Origin: Sphingomonas sp. OV641
Lineage (GTDB): Bacteria > Pseudomonadota > Alphaproteobacteria > Sphingomonadales > Sphingomonadaceae
NCBI RefSeq assembly: GCF_900109205.1
Contig: NZ_FNZB01000001.1
Location: 1,302,001 to 1,366,000, forward strand
Reading direction: 5' to 3'
DNA length: 64,000 bases
In this document: positions 9,525-19,163 of the stretch, piece by piece
Layout: each line of letters begins with the position of its first letter
How positions within the stretch are numbered: the stretch's first letter is position 1
The notes under the pieces: generated by a model
Told to the model about the DNA's origin: nothing
Database searches by the model: none
What the model saw: only the letters and a program-made list of their open reading frames with translations
Made by a program: the position numbers and the translations under genes

Positions 9525-9668
9525 GCGACGGGTACTGCCCGGTACGAGCCTAGACTTATCCCTGAGGCTATTCATCATCCATGGGGGCTGTCCCTGCCCG
9601 GGCCCTGGCCCGACGCACATGGTCCCCACCTGACGTTCTGGGCGTCAGTGGAAATCCCGGCAAACGGC
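9525..9668 (+). ncRNA. ssrS: 6S RNA (boundaries approximate)
   Basis: The ~150 nt between zapA and fau carry no ORF but show the 6S layout: a GC-rich central segment (CTGTCCCTGCCCGGGCCCTGG) and a 3' hairpin segment with CCCCACCTGACG pairing to CGTCAG. 6S RNA lies immediately before fau/ygfA in many proteobacteria; it sequesters the housekeeping RNA polymerase in stationary phase. Recognition rests on synteny plus partial structure; ends were not determined. Confidence 0.75.
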
Positions 9669-9669
9669 C

Positions 9670-10233
9670 ATGGCGGTCCCGTCACCCTCCTCCGCCGCTG
9701 AGAAGAGCGCGCTGCGCGCCGCCGGTCGCGCCGCTCGGCGCGCGCTGGCGTCGCCTCGCCCGGTCATCGCACCGCTTCCCGCCTTCCGCGCTGCGCTGTC
9801 GCCCGGCATGGTGGTGGCAAGCTATGCGCCGGTCGGGGCGGAGGCGGATCCGACCGCGCTGGTCGCAGCCGCGATCGAGATCGGCTGCCGCATCGCTTTG
9901 CCCTTTGTCGTGGATCGCGCGACGCCGCTCCGCTTTTTGCAATGGCGGGCCGACGCCGCGCTGGTCAGCGGGCCGTTCGGGCTGCTGCAACCGGCCGATC
10001 ACCCGGAGGAGCTTGCACCGGACCTGATCCTGGCACCGCTGGTGGCGTTCGATCGCACCTTGGGGCGGCTTGGCCAGGGCGGCGGCCATTACGACCGCGC
10101 GTTCGAACACTTCCCCAGCGCCCGCCGCATCGGGGTTGCCTTTTCGGTGCAGGAAGTGGAACGCGTGCCGCTCGACCCGTGGGACGTGCCGCTCCACGCC
10201 ATCATCACCGAACGAGAATGGATCGCCGCATGA
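9670..10233 (+). CDS. fau: 5-formyltetrahydrofolate cyclo-ligase
   Basis: 187-residue enzyme converting 5-formyl-THF to 5,10-methenyl-THF with ATP. Family signatures seen are the basic N-terminal helix (KSALRAAGRAARRAL), VASYAPVGAEADPT, DLILAPLVAFDRTLGRLGQGGGHYDR and a C-terminal EVERVPLDPWDVPL. The ATG abuts the 3' side of the 6S RNA candidate and has no clear Shine-Dalgarno sequence, so translation may depend on processing of the 6S-fau transcript. Its TGA overlaps the ATG of the following DUF2842 gene. Confidence 0.95.
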   Translation: MAVPSPSSAAEKSALRAAGRAARRALASPRPVIAPLPAFRAALSPGMVVASYAPVGAEADPTALVAAAIEIGCRIALPFVVDRATPLRFLQWRADAALVSGPFGLLQPADHPEELAPDLILAPLVAFDRTLGRLGQGGGHYDRAFEHFPSARRIGVAFSVQEVERVPLDPWDVPLHAIITEREWIAA

Positions 10234-10436
10234 GCCCGTCCTGGCGCAAACCGGCCGGCATGATTGTCATCTTGCTCCTGATCGGGGTCTGGTGCGCCGT
10301 GATCGTGAGCTTCTCGAGCATTGTGGGCGCATGGCATCCGGCGGCGCAGCTCGTCTTCTATGTGGTGACGGGGATCATCTGGATTACGCCGCTTAAGCCG
10401 CTGCTGCGCTGGATGGAAACCGGCCGCTGGCGCTGA
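10230..10436 (+). CDS. DUF2842 small membrane protein
   Basis: 68 residues with two predicted membrane helices (about 10-32 and 40-56) and the ending ITPLKPLLRWMETG, typical of DUF2842. The start ATG overlaps the fau stop (ATGA). Function unknown. Its position after fau is a common alphaproteobacterial arrangement and supports it being a real gene. Confidence 0.88.
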   Translation: MSPSWRKPAGMIVILLLIGVWCAVIVSFSSIVGAWHPAAQLVFYVVTGIIWITPLKPLLRWMETGRWR

Positions 10437-10510
10437 CGCGCGGCTGACACGACCCTTGATGTTCCCGTTGCGTTCTCGTAGCCTTCCGCCTCGAGTCCAG
10501 GGAGGCAGCG

Positions 10511-11590
10511 ATGGGCAACGCACGGCCGCAACGCGGCGCCACGATCAATGCCGTAAGCGATCGCTTCAACCTGCCGCAGCGGGAGAGCGACGGCGACTGG
10601 CTTGACGCGCGCGGCGACATCGACGGACCTGCGGCGCCGGTACGCACCAGCGTGCAGCCGCTCCATCCCAAGACGATCATCTCCTACAACAAGAGCCCGG
10701 ACGTTCCGTTCGACCGCAGCATCAACGCCTATGTGGGCTGCGAACATGGCTGCATCTATTGCTTCGCCCGTCCCAGCCACGCCTATCACGACCTTTCGCC
10801 GGGGCTGGATTTCGAAACCCGGCTGTTCGTGAAGCCGGATGCGGCCGCGCTGCTCCACACGGAGCTTCGCAAGCCCGGCTATCGCTGCGCCACCATCGCG
10901 CTGGGCACCAACACCGATCCCTATCAACCGATCGAATCGCAATGGCGCGTCACGCGGGAGATCATCGCGCTGCTTGCGTCATGCGATCACCCGGTGATGA
11001 TCACGACCAAATCCGACCGGGTCGTGCATGATCTCGATCTTCTCGCGCCCATGGCGGCGAAGGGGCTGGTCGCGGTGGCGATCTCCGTGACGTCGCTGGA
11101 GCCGAGGGTCGCGATGACGATCGAGCCACGGGCACCCCATCCCGAGCGGCGGCTGAAGGCGGTGCGACAGCTCAGCGACGCCGGCGTGCCGACCTATGTC
11201 AACATGGCGCCGATCATTCCCGCCATCACCGATCATGAGGTGGAGGCGATCGTGGCGCGCGCCGCCGCCGCCGGGGCTCGCGGTGTCTCCTTCATTCCCG
11301 TGCGGCTGCCATGGGAGGTAGCGCCGCTGTTCCGGGCCTGGCTGGACGCGCATTTCCCCGATCGCGCGGGCAAGGTGATGGCCACCATCCAGTCGCTGCG
11401 TGGCGGCGGCAGGGACAATGACCCGGGCTTCTTCACCCGCATGCGCGGGCAAGGTCCCTGGGCGGAGCTGCTGCGCACCCGCTTCCTCATCGCGCGGCGG
11501 CGGCACGGCATCGACCAGAACCGGGAGAAGCTGCAGCTGCGCACCGATCTGTTCCGGCCACCGCCGGGCGATCAGGGCGAGTTGTTCTGA
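10511..11590 (+). CDS. PA0069/SplB-like radical SAM protein
   Basis: 359-residue radical SAM enzyme. The [4Fe-4S]-binding CxxxCxxC is in NAYVGCEHGCIYCFARP (about residues 73-89), preceded by ISYNKSPDVPFDRS, the hallmark of the PA0069 family related to spore photoproduct lyase. The barrel continues with TIALGTNTDPYQPIE and ITTKSDRVVHDLDLL. Substrate unknown; repair of nucleic acid damage is suggested only by distant similarity to SplB. AGGGAGGC before ATG 10511 is a strong ribosome binding site. Confidence 0.92.
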   Translation: MGNARPQRGATINAVSDRFNLPQRESDGDWLDARGDIDGPAAPVRTSVQPLHPKTIISYNKSPDVPFDRSINAYVGCEHGCIYCFARPSHAYHDLSPGLDFETRLFVKPDAAALLHTELRKPGYRCATIALGTNTDPYQPIESQWRVTREIIALLASCDHPVMITTKSDRVVHDLDLLAPMAAKGLVAVAISVTSLEPRVAMTIEPRAPHPERRLKAVRQLSDAGVPTYVNMAPIIPAITDHEVEAIVARAAAAGARGVSFIPVRLPWEVAPLFRAWLDAHFPDRAGKVMATIQSLRGGGRDNDPGFFTRMRGQGPWAELLRTRFLIARRRHGIDQNREKLQLRTDLFRPPPGDQGELF

Positions 11591-11609
11591 ATGCCGCCGC
11601 ACCTTCCGG

Positions 11610-12419
11610 TCAGAATCGGCGCGACGCTCCCACGAACAGCGCCGAACGGTCCGAATCGCCGCTGAAGCCGATCCGCGTTCCCGCATCGAACATCAGGTTA
11701 TCGCCAACCTCCAGCGTCAGCCCGGCCGAGCCGATCGCCTGATAGCGCCGCGCCGCGCCCTCCGCCGCTCCGCGCGGCAGAATGCCGACATATTCGACAT
11801 AGGCGCTGACGGGACCGGCCACCGGATGGCCCAGCGTCACGCTATGCACCAGATCCAGGCCATAACCGCGCCCCTCGTCGCGATAGACCAGATCCGCCTC
11901 CAGCATCGCGCCCAGCGCCCAATCACCCGGCAGGTCGGTGGCGACGGGCAGGATCAGCCCGCCCTCGACATGGTCGTTGGATAGGCCGCCGGTGCCGGTC
12001 GGCAGCTTCACATAGGGCATGATCGCAAAGGCGGTTTGCTCGTGATCATTGCCCTGCAGGTTGATTTTCAGGCGCAGCAGCGTCTCGTCGCCGAAGCCCT
12101 GGTCAACGCCATCCTCGCTCTCGACACGCTGATAAGGCGTGAACAGCAGTTGCACGTCCACGTGATCCGACAGGCCAAGCTTCACGTTGACCGGCAGCGC
12201 GTCCAGCGTCGTGCTGTTGTCGCGCCCGCGCGTGTATTCGGCAAGGCTCAGCTCGATCTGCACATGGCCCGCGTCCAACGTATACGGACTTTCCGTCACA
12301 TCAGGGCGATCGGTGCTGAACTCGTGCATCTCCGCCCGGGGCGTCGGCTCAAAGACGGTGTGCCGCTCCGGTGGGGCGGCCTGCGCAGCCGCAGCCTGAA
12401 GCAATAGCGCCGCCAGCAC
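11610..12419 (-). CDS. outer-membrane-type protein, phenol MetA-like family
   Basis: 269 residues with a short cleavable signal peptide (LLLQAAAAQA) followed by the STDRPDVTESPYTL motif typical of the 'MetA pathway of phenol degradation' family, then alternating beta strands ending in an aromatic residue (GASRRF), as expected of an outer-membrane barrel. The GTG start is 5 nt after the dnaE stop, so it is likely cotranscribed with dnaE. Its role is unknown; the family name is historical and does not show phenol metabolism. Confidence 0.8.
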   Translation of the reverse strand: MLAALLLQAAAAQAAPPERHTVFEPTPRAEMHEFSTDRPDVTESPYTLDAGHVQIELSLAEYTRGRDNSTTLDALPVNVKLGLSDHVDVQLLFTPYQRVESEDGVDQGFGDETLLRLKINLQGNDHEQTAFAIMPYVKLPTGTGGLSNDHVEGGLILPVATDLPGDWALGAMLEADLVYRDEGRGYGLDLVHSVTLGHPVAGPVSAYVEYVGILPRGAAEGAARRYQAIGSAGLTLEVGDNLMFDAGTRIGFSGDSDRSALFVGASRRF

Positions 12420-12424
12420 CGCCG

Positions 12425-15400
12425 TCAGCCGACCAGCGCCAGCCGGGTCTCCGACTGGCGCAGTTCCACCCCCTTCACGCCGGGCAGATCCTCGATCCGC
12501 TGCACCAGTTCGAGATCCAGCAGGAAATCGCGGCCGAGCAGCAGCGTAGCTTCCCCTTCCGCCAGTGGGGCGCGAACGATCACCTCGCCGCGCGCGCCGC
12601 GCTGATGCTCCAGCAGCCCGGCAAGCGCCGGCAGCGCCGCCGCCTCGCCAACGATTACCTCCACCACGAAGCGCGCCTGCGATGCCAGCGCCTCGAACGG
12701 CTGGATCCGCTTCACCGTCACGCGCGGCGTTTCCTCGCCCGGGCGGCGATCAAGCTCCACCGTGATGAGGCCGCATCCGCCCTCACGCGCGGCTTCTTCC
12801 AGATCCGCCGCAACGGCATCGTCGAAGCAGGTCGCCATGAACTGGCCGCTCTGGTCGCTGAGCGTGGCCATCATGTACCTCTTGCCGCGCGCGGAGGTGC
12901 GCCAGCGTGCCTCCTCGACCAGCGCGGCCATGGTTGCGCCGGCGCGCGTGCCATCGTCGGGGATCGCGAGCTCGGCCAGCGCCGTGTAGAGCCGCGCGCC
13001 ATGGCTCTTGGCCAGATGCGCGTGCCGGTCGACGGGGTGCGCGGAGAAATAGAAGCCGAACGCCTCCTTCTCCTGCTCCATCCGCTCGGACATGCTCCAG
13101 CGTGCCGATGGGGGCAGCTTGATCGCGTCGCCTGCCGGCTCGGCATCACCGAACAGGCCGCCCTGCCCGCTGGTCTTCGCCTCATGCGTGCGCGCCGCGA
13201 CCGCCAGGATCGTCTCCGCCACGGCATAGACGCCCGCACGGTTCGGCTCGATCGGATCGAATGCGCCGCCGGCGGCCAGCGTTTCCAGCTGCCGCTTGTT
13301 GATCAGCCGCGGGTCCACCCGGCTGGCGAAATCGTCCAGCCGGCCAAACGGGCCGCTCGCGTCGCGCTCCGCGACAAGCTTTTCCATCGCGCCTTCGCCC
13401 ACCGACTTGAGCGCCGCAAGCGCGTAGCGCACGGCCGGCCCCTCATCATCGACTTCCACGTCGAAATCGGCCTGGCTGCGGTTGATGTCGGGCGGCAGGC
13501 AGCGGACGCCGAGCCGGCGCATATCGTCGCAGAAGATCGCCAGCTTGTCGGTCTGATGAATGTCATACGCCATGGACGCGGCGAAGAATTCGTGCGGGTA
13601 ATGCGCCTTCACCCACGCGGTCTGATAGGCGAGCAGGGCGTAAGCGGCTGCGTGGCTCTTGTTGAAGCCATAGCCGGCAAATTTGTCGATCAAGTCGAAC
13701 AGCGCATTGGCGCGATCGGCGGGGATCTGGTTGTGCTCGGCGCAGCCGGCGACGAAGGTCGCGCGCTGCGCATCCATCTCCGCCTTGATCTTCTTGCCCA
13801 TCGCTCGGCGCAGCAGGTCAGCGCCGCCGAGCGAATAGCCCGCCAGCACCTGCGCCGCCTGCATCACCTGTTCCTGATAGACGAAGATGCCGTAGGTCTC
13901 GGCGAGGATCGGCTCGAGCAGCGGATGTGGATAATCGATCGCCTCCGTCCCCTGCTTGCGGCGGCCGAAGGAAGGGATGTTGTCCATCGGGCCGGGCCGG
14001 TAGAGCGACACGAGCGCGATGATGTCGCCGAAATTGGTCGGTCGCACGGCGGAAAGCGTGCGCCGCATGCCTTCGGATTCCAGCTGGAACACGCCCACCG
14101 TGTCGCCCTTCTGGAGCAGGGCATAAACCGCCTCGTCGTCCCAGGTCAGCGCGTCGAGGTCGACGTGGATCCCGCGCTTGTCCAGCAGGTGCAGGGCACG
14201 CTTCAGGACGGACAGGGTCTTGAGGCCGAGGAAGTCGAACTTCACCAGCCCGGCGCCCTCGACATATTTCATGTCGAACTGGGTCACCGGCATGTCGGAC
14301 CGCGGATCGCGATACAGCGGCACGAGCTGCGCCAGCGGCCGATCGCCGATCACCACGCCGGCGGCATGGGTGGAGGAATGGCGCGGCAGGCCCTCCAGCT
14401 GCATCGCCAGATCCAAGAGGTGACGCACCTGATTGTCGTTGGCGTATTCGCGGTGCAGCTCCGCCACGCCGTCGATCGCGCGCTTCAGCGTCCACGGATC
14501 GGTCGGGTGGTTGGGCACCAGCTTGGCGAGACGATCGACCTGGCCATAGCTCATCTGCAGCACGCGCCCGGTGTCCTTCAGCACCGCGCGCGCCTTCAGC
14601 TTACCGAAGGTGATGATCTGCGCGACCTGATCGCGCCCGTATTTCTCCTGCACGTAGCGGATCACTTCGCCGCGCCGCGTTTCGCAGAAGTCGATGTCGA
14701 AATCCGGCATGGACACGCGTTCCGGGTTCAGGAAGCGTTCGAACAGCAGGCCGAGCTGCAGCGGATCGAGATCGGTGATGGTCAGTGCCCAGGCGACCGC
14801 CGAGCCGGCGCCGGAGCCACGCCCCGGCCCTACCGGTATGTCGTGGGACTTCGCCCATTGAATGAAGTCGGCAACGATCAGGAAGTAACCGGGGAAGCCC
14901 ATCTGGATGATGACATCCAGTTCGAAGTCGAGCCGCTTGCGATATCCGTCCTGCCACCCTTCCGGCAGCGGGTCGGTTGCCAGTTCCTCGATCCGCTTCA
15001 GCCGGGCGGTCAGCCCCTCGTGCGAGCGTTCGCGCAGCATTGCCGCCTCGCCTTCGCGGTCGCCGGCCAGGCTGGGCAGGATCGGCTTGCGCTTCGGCGC
15101 GGCGACGGCGCAGCGCTTGGCAACGACCAGAGTGTTCGCGATCGCCTCAGGCAGATCCTCGAACAGGGCGCGCATGGCGTCTGCGGGCTTCATCCACGCG
15201 TCTGGCGAACTGCGCGGGCGATCGTCGCTTTCGACATAGGTGGAATTGGCGATGCACAGCATCGCGTCATGCGCCTTGGCGAAGGAATGTTCGGCGAAGC
15301 AGCAGGGATTGGTCGCGACCAGCGGCAGATCACGCTCATAGGCGAGGTCGATCAGCGCCGGCTCCGCGCGTTCCTCGATCTCCTCGCCCCGGCGGACCAG

Positions 15401-15922
15401 CTCCACATAGACGCGGGATGGGAACAGCGCGTCGAGCCGCTCGGCATAGGCGCGCGCCCGTGCCGGCTGATCCTCCGCAAACAGCCTCGCCAGGGCGCCC
15501 TCGCCGCCCGCCGTCAGCGCGATGAGCCCGTCGGTGCGCCCGGCCAGCGCCGCAAAGTCGACGTGCGGCGGCAGGTCGATCGGGCGATCGAGATGCGCGG
15601 CGCTCACCAGCCCGCACAGATTGTCGTAGCCGCGCTCGTCCTGCGCGTAGAGCGCGAGCCAGTCGACGATCGGCGCAACGCCGTCCGGCATGTCGGGCCG
15701 CGCCACGCCAAGCATCGTTCCGATCACCGGCTGCACGCCCTCGCCAAAGGCGGCGTCCGAAAAGGCCATGGCCGCATACAGGCCGTTGCGGTCGGTCAGC
15801 GCCGCGGCGGGAAAGCCCAGCTTCGCCGCCTGCTTCGCGATCGCCTTCGGATCGATGGCTCCGTCGAGCATCGTGTAGGACGAGAAGATGCGAAGCGGTA
15901 CGAACCCGGAATGCGGCATCAT
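12425..15922 (-). CDS. dnaE: DNA polymerase III alpha subunit
   Basis: Replicative polymerase subunit, 1165 residues. Palm catalytic aspartates are in PDFDIDFCETRRGEVI (about residue 405), with GPGRGSGAGSAVAWALTITD just before and the finger/thumb region after. A helix-hairpin-helix and OB region follow (WSMSERMEQEKEAFGFYFSAHPV). The N-terminal PHP domain is present, but the metal-binding HxH motif usual near residue 10 reads VPLRIF, so it looks catalytically dead and proofreading must come from a DnaQ subunit. Length and motifs fit DnaE1 rather than the error-prone ImuC/DnaE2. Confidence 0.98.
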   Translation of the reverse strand: MMPHSGFVPLRIFSSYTMLDGAIDPKAIAKQAAKLGFPAAALTDRNGLYAAMAFSDAAFGEGVQPVIGTMLGVARPDMPDGVAPIVDWLALYAQDERGYDNLCGLVSAAHLDRPIDLPPHVDFAALAGRTDGLIALTAGGEGALARLFAEDQPARARAYAERLDALFPSRVYVELVRRGEEIEERAEPALIDLAYERDLPLVATNPCCFAEHSFAKAHDAMLCIANSTYVESDDRPRSSPDAWMKPADAMRALFEDLPEAIANTLVVAKRCAVAAPKRKPILPSLAGDREGEAAMLRERSHEGLTARLKRIEELATDPLPEGWQDGYRKRLDFELDVIIQMGFPGYFLIVADFIQWAKSHDIPVGPGRGSGAGSAVAWALTITDLDPLQLGLLFERFLNPERVSMPDFDIDFCETRRGEVIRYVQEKYGRDQVAQIITFGKLKARAVLKDTGRVLQMSYGQVDRLAKLVPNHPTDPWTLKRAIDGVAELHREYANDNQVRHLLDLAMQLEGLPRHSSTHAAGVVIGDRPLAQLVPLYRDPRSDMPVTQFDMKYVEGAGLVKFDFLGLKTLSVLKRALHLLDKRGIHVDLDALTWDDEAVYALLQKGDTVGVFQLESEGMRRTLSAVRPTNFGDIIALVSLYRPGPMDNIPSFGRRKQGTEAIDYPHPLLEPILAETYGIFVYQEQVMQAAQVLAGYSLGGADLLRRAMGKKIKAEMDAQRATFVAGCAEHNQIPADRANALFDLIDKFAGYGFNKSHAAAYALLAYQTAWVKAHYPHEFFAASMAYDIHQTDKLAIFCDDMRRLGVRCLPPDINRSQADFDVEVDDEGPAVRYALAALKSVGEGAMEKLVAERDASGPFGRLDDFASRVDPRLINKRQLETLAAGGAFDPIEPNRAGVYAVAETILAVAARTHEAKTSGQGGLFGDAEPAGDAIKLPPSARWSMSERMEQEKEAFGFYFSAHPVDRHAHLAKSHGARLYTALAELAIPDDGTRAGATMAALVEEARWRTSARGKRYMMATLSDQSGQFMATCFDDAVAADLEEAAREGGCGLITVELDRRPGEETPRVTVKRIQPFEALASQARFVVEVIVGEAAALPALAGLLEHQRGARGEVIVRAPLAEGEATLLLGRDFLLDLELVQRIEDLPGVKGVELRQSETRLALVG

Positions 15923-16009
15923 CTTCGCCTACCCGCCACCGCGTGATTCGACCAGCGGAACTGCGCCACAACCGATCCGTTTCGAGGCGAATGGACGGGA
16001 GGCTGCACA

Positions 16010-16576
16010 ATGACTGACATGGGCCGTGAACATGTGGCGACGACGGGTGCCGGCTGGGGGTGGATCATCGCTTATGGCGTGCTTTCCGCGCTGTTCGGGC
16101 TGGCAGCGCTGCTCTGGCCCTTTCCGGCGACGATCGCGGCCACCTTCGTCATCGGCATTGCCTTCACGGTCTCCGGCATCTTCTCGCTGATCGCCGGGCT
16201 GCGCGGCGCCGGCGCGGAGAGCCGGGGTTATTCGATCCTGCTCGGCGTGCTGTCGATCGTGGCCGGCATCATCATGATCGCGCGGCCGCTCACCGGCGCG
16301 ATCTCGCTGACCATCGTCGTCGCCGCCTGGCTGCTGCTGCGCGGCGCGCTGGAAATCGTGCTCGGCTTTCGCATGCGTCGCCGCCGCTGGCTGATGCTGC
16401 TGCTGGGCGTCGTCAACATCCTCCTGGCCTTGCTGATCATCGGCACCGTGCCCTTCTCGGCGCTGACGCTGCCGGGCTTCATCCTGGGCGCCAGCTTCCT
16501 GTTCGGCGGCGTCACCGCGATCATGGCGGGCATGGATCACCGCTCGGGCGCTTCGGCCTTCACCTTTCCGGATTGA
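16010..16576 (+). CDS. HdeD family (DUF308) membrane protein
   Basis: 188 residues with six predicted membrane helices arranged as three hairpins, the pattern of HdeD/DUF308: WIIAYGVLSALFGLAALLW, IAFTVSGIFSLIAGL, ILLGVLSIVAGIIMIARP and so on. E. coli HdeD is tied to acid resistance; here only membership of the family can be claimed. It is transcribed alone, divergent from dnaE. Confidence 0.9.
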   Translation: MTDMGREHVATTGAGWGWIIAYGVLSALFGLAALLWPFPATIAATFVIGIAFTVSGIFSLIAGLRGAGAESRGYSILLGVLSIVAGIIMIARPLTGAISLTIVVAAWLLLRGALEIVLGFRMRRRRWLMLLLGVVNILLALLIIGTVPFSALTLPGFILGASFLFGGVTAIMAGMDHRSGASAFTFPD

Positions 16577-16578
16577 GC

Positions 16579-16615
16579 CAAACGCGTTTGCGCTGAGCCC
16601 GTCGAGGCACGTGCC
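16579..16615. repeat. short palindromes between convergent genes
   Basis: Two perfect palindromes, CAAACGCGTTTG (16579-16590) and GGCACGTGCC (16606-16615), occupy the 51-nt gap between the convergent hdeD-like and glutathione peroxidase genes. They may help end transcription from both sides, but there is no T-run. Confidence 0.45.
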
Positions 16616-16627
16616 GGGAACTGTCGC

Positions 16628-17107
16628 CTACAGCAGCTTCTCGATGTCCTTGCGGATGTCCTCGGGCTTGGTGGTCGGCGCATAGCGATCAACCACCTTG
16701 CCGTCGCGATCCACCAGAAACTTGGTGAAGTTCCACTTGATCGCCTTCGAGCCCAGGACACCCGGCGCATCGCTCTTCAGCCGTTCGAACAGCGGATCGG
16801 CCTGTGCGCCGTTGACATCGATCTTGGCGAAGACCGGAAAGGTCACGTCATAGGTCAGCGAGCAGAAGTTGGCGATTTCCGCCGCATCGCCGGGCTCCTG
16901 CGCGCCGAACTGGTTGCAGGGAAAGGCCAGCACTTCGAAGCCGCGATCGGCATAGTCGCGGTGGAGCGCCTCCAGCCCCTCATATTGCGGCGTGAACCCG
17001 CATTTCGATGCCGTGTTGACGATCAGCAGCACCTTGCCGCGATATTCCTCCAGCGAAGCTTGCCCCCCGTCCGAAGCCTTGACCTGGAAGTCGGTGATCG
17101 CGCGCAT
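16628..17107 (-). CDS. glutathione peroxidase (Cys type)
   Basis: 159 residues. Thioredoxin-fold peroxidase reducing H2O2 or lipid hydroperoxides. The peroxidatic cysteine is Cys36 in NTASKCGFTPQY (cysteine, not selenocysteine); the catalytic tetrad partners are in FPCNQFG and IKWNFTKFLVD. The frame stays open to 17164, but ATG 17107 is chosen because it has GGAGAGG upstream and the family N-terminus MRAITDFQVKASDG. Probably cytosolic, as no signal peptide is present. Confidence 0.94.
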   Translation of the reverse strand: MRAITDFQVKASDGGQASLEEYRGKVLLIVNTASKCGFTPQYEGLEALHRDYADRGFEVLAFPCNQFGAQEPGDAAEIANFCSLTYDVTFPVFAKIDVNGAQADPLFERLKSDAPGVLGSKAIKWNFTKFLVDRDGKVVDRYAPTTKPEDIRKDIEKLL

Positions 17108-17201
17108 TGCCCTCTCCTTTGCTCGACGGGAGGGAGGTTTCGCGCGATATTTGATTGCGCGCAAGGGAATAACGCTACTTGGGGCCGGAGTGTCGCGGCG
17201 C

Positions 17202-17891
<690 letters not shown>

Positions 17892-17912
17892 CGCTTTGCG
17901 CTCACGCGGCGA

Positions 17913-19163
17913 CTATTCATAACGCAGCACCTGAACCGGATCCGTGCTGGCCGCCTTATAGGCCGGGTAAACGGTCGCCAGCAGCGTCATCAGCGCGGTG
18001 ATGAGGACGATCGCCACGATCTCCACCGGATCGGGCTTCGACGGCAGCTCGGTCAGGTAACGGATCGAGGGATCCCACAACTCCTGCCCGGTCACGAACT
18101 GGACGAAGTTCACCACCGCCTGCCGATAGAACAGGAACACCGCGCCCAGGATCAGCCCGGCGACGATCCCCAGCGCGCCGATCGTGACGCCAACCGTCAT
18201 GAAGATCCGCATCATCGCGCCGCGGGTCGCGCCCATGGTGCGCAGGATCGCGATGTCGCGCGTCTTGGCGCGCACCAGCATGATCAGCGAGGAGGCGATG
18301 TTGAACGCGGCGACCAGGATGATGATGCACAGCACCACGAACATCGCGACGCGCTCCACCGCCAGCGCCTCGAACAGTTGCGCGTTCATCTGCCGCCAGT
18401 CGCTCACCACCGCAAAGCGGCCGACCTTTTCGGCAAGCGGCGCCAGGATCTGGCCCACCCGGTCGGCGTTCACCGTATCCAGTTCGATCATGCCGACCGC
18501 ATCGCCCAGCAGGAGCAGCGTCTGCGCATCCTCCATCGGCATGATCACATAGGCCTTGTCGAAATCGTACACACCGATCTCGAACACGGCCGCCACGGTG
18601 TAATTGACGTAACGCGGCACCGTGCCGAACGGCGTGGTCTGCCCGGCGGGATTGATCAGCGTGATTTCGGACCCGACCGTCGCCCCCAGCGATTCGGCCA
18701 GCCGCGAGCCGAGCGCCACGCGATTCGAGCCTGGCGTCAGCGAACTGATCGTGCCGGTGATCACCTTGCTGCCGATCGTCTGGTTCGAACGCAGGTCCTG
18801 CACGCGCATCCCGCGCACCAGCACCGCCTCGACCCGGCCGTTATAGGTGGACATCAGCGGCTGTTCGACCAGCGGCACCGCGCTGGTCACGCCCGGCGTC
18901 GCCTCCGCCTGGCGCACCACGTCGCGCCAGTCGGTCAGGCGGCCGCCGATGCCCTGCACCACGGCATGGCCGTTCAACCCGACGATTTTGTCGAAAAGCT
19001 CGGCCCGAAAGCCGTTCATGACGCTCATCACAATCACGAGCGCCGCCACCCCCAGCATCACCGCGCCGAGGCTGAAACCAGCGACGAGAACGATGAAGCG
19101 CTCGCCGCGCCCGGGAAGCAGATAGCGCCGCGCGATCATTCGTTCGTAGCGCGACAGGATCAT
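17913..19163 (-). CDS. lipoprotein-releasing ABC transporter permease LolC/LolE
   Basis: 416 residues, MacB/Lol topology: one N-terminal membrane helix (FIVLVAGFSLGAVMLG), a large periplasmic domain, then three C-terminal helices. LSRYERMIARRYLLP at the start and VYPAYKAASTDPVQVLRYE at the end are typical of LolC/E. Only one permease gene is present beside lolD, which suits alphaproteobacteria with a single LolF-like subunit working as a homodimer; hence no C or E letter is assigned. Confidence 0.94.
   Translation of the reverse strand: MILSRYERMIARRYLLPGRGERFIVLVAGFSLGAVMLGVAALVIVMSVMNGFRAELFDKIVGLNGHAVVQGIGGRLTDWRDVVRQAEATPGVTSAVPLVEQPLMSTYNGRVEAVLVRGMRVQDLRSNQTIGSKVITGTISSLTPGSNRVALGSRLAESLGATVGSEITLINPAGQTTPFGTVPRYVNYTVAAVFEIGVYDFDKAYVIMPMEDAQTLLLLGDAVGMIELDTVNADRVGQILAPLAEKVGRFAVVSDWRQMNAQLFEALAVERVAMFVVLCIIILVAAFNIASSLIMLVRAKTRDIAILRTMGATRGAMMRIFMTVGVTIGALGIVAGLILGAVFLFYRQAVVNFVQFVTGQELWDPSIRYLTELPSKPDPVEIVAIVLITALMTLLATVYPAYKAASTDPVQVLRYE

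Noticed and set aside
12371..15946. 1191-codon plus-strand open frame opposite dnaE
   Set aside because: It is the antisense shadow of dnaE: high-GC codon bias keeps the opposite frame open; no family similarity, Arg/His/Gln-rich composition.
16593..16608. CTGAGCCCGTCGAGGC, resembling CTGAGCTTGTCGAGCC at 56731
   Set aside because: Two partial matches of ~16 nt are too short to call a repeat family from this window, though they recall a sphingomonad intergenic motif.
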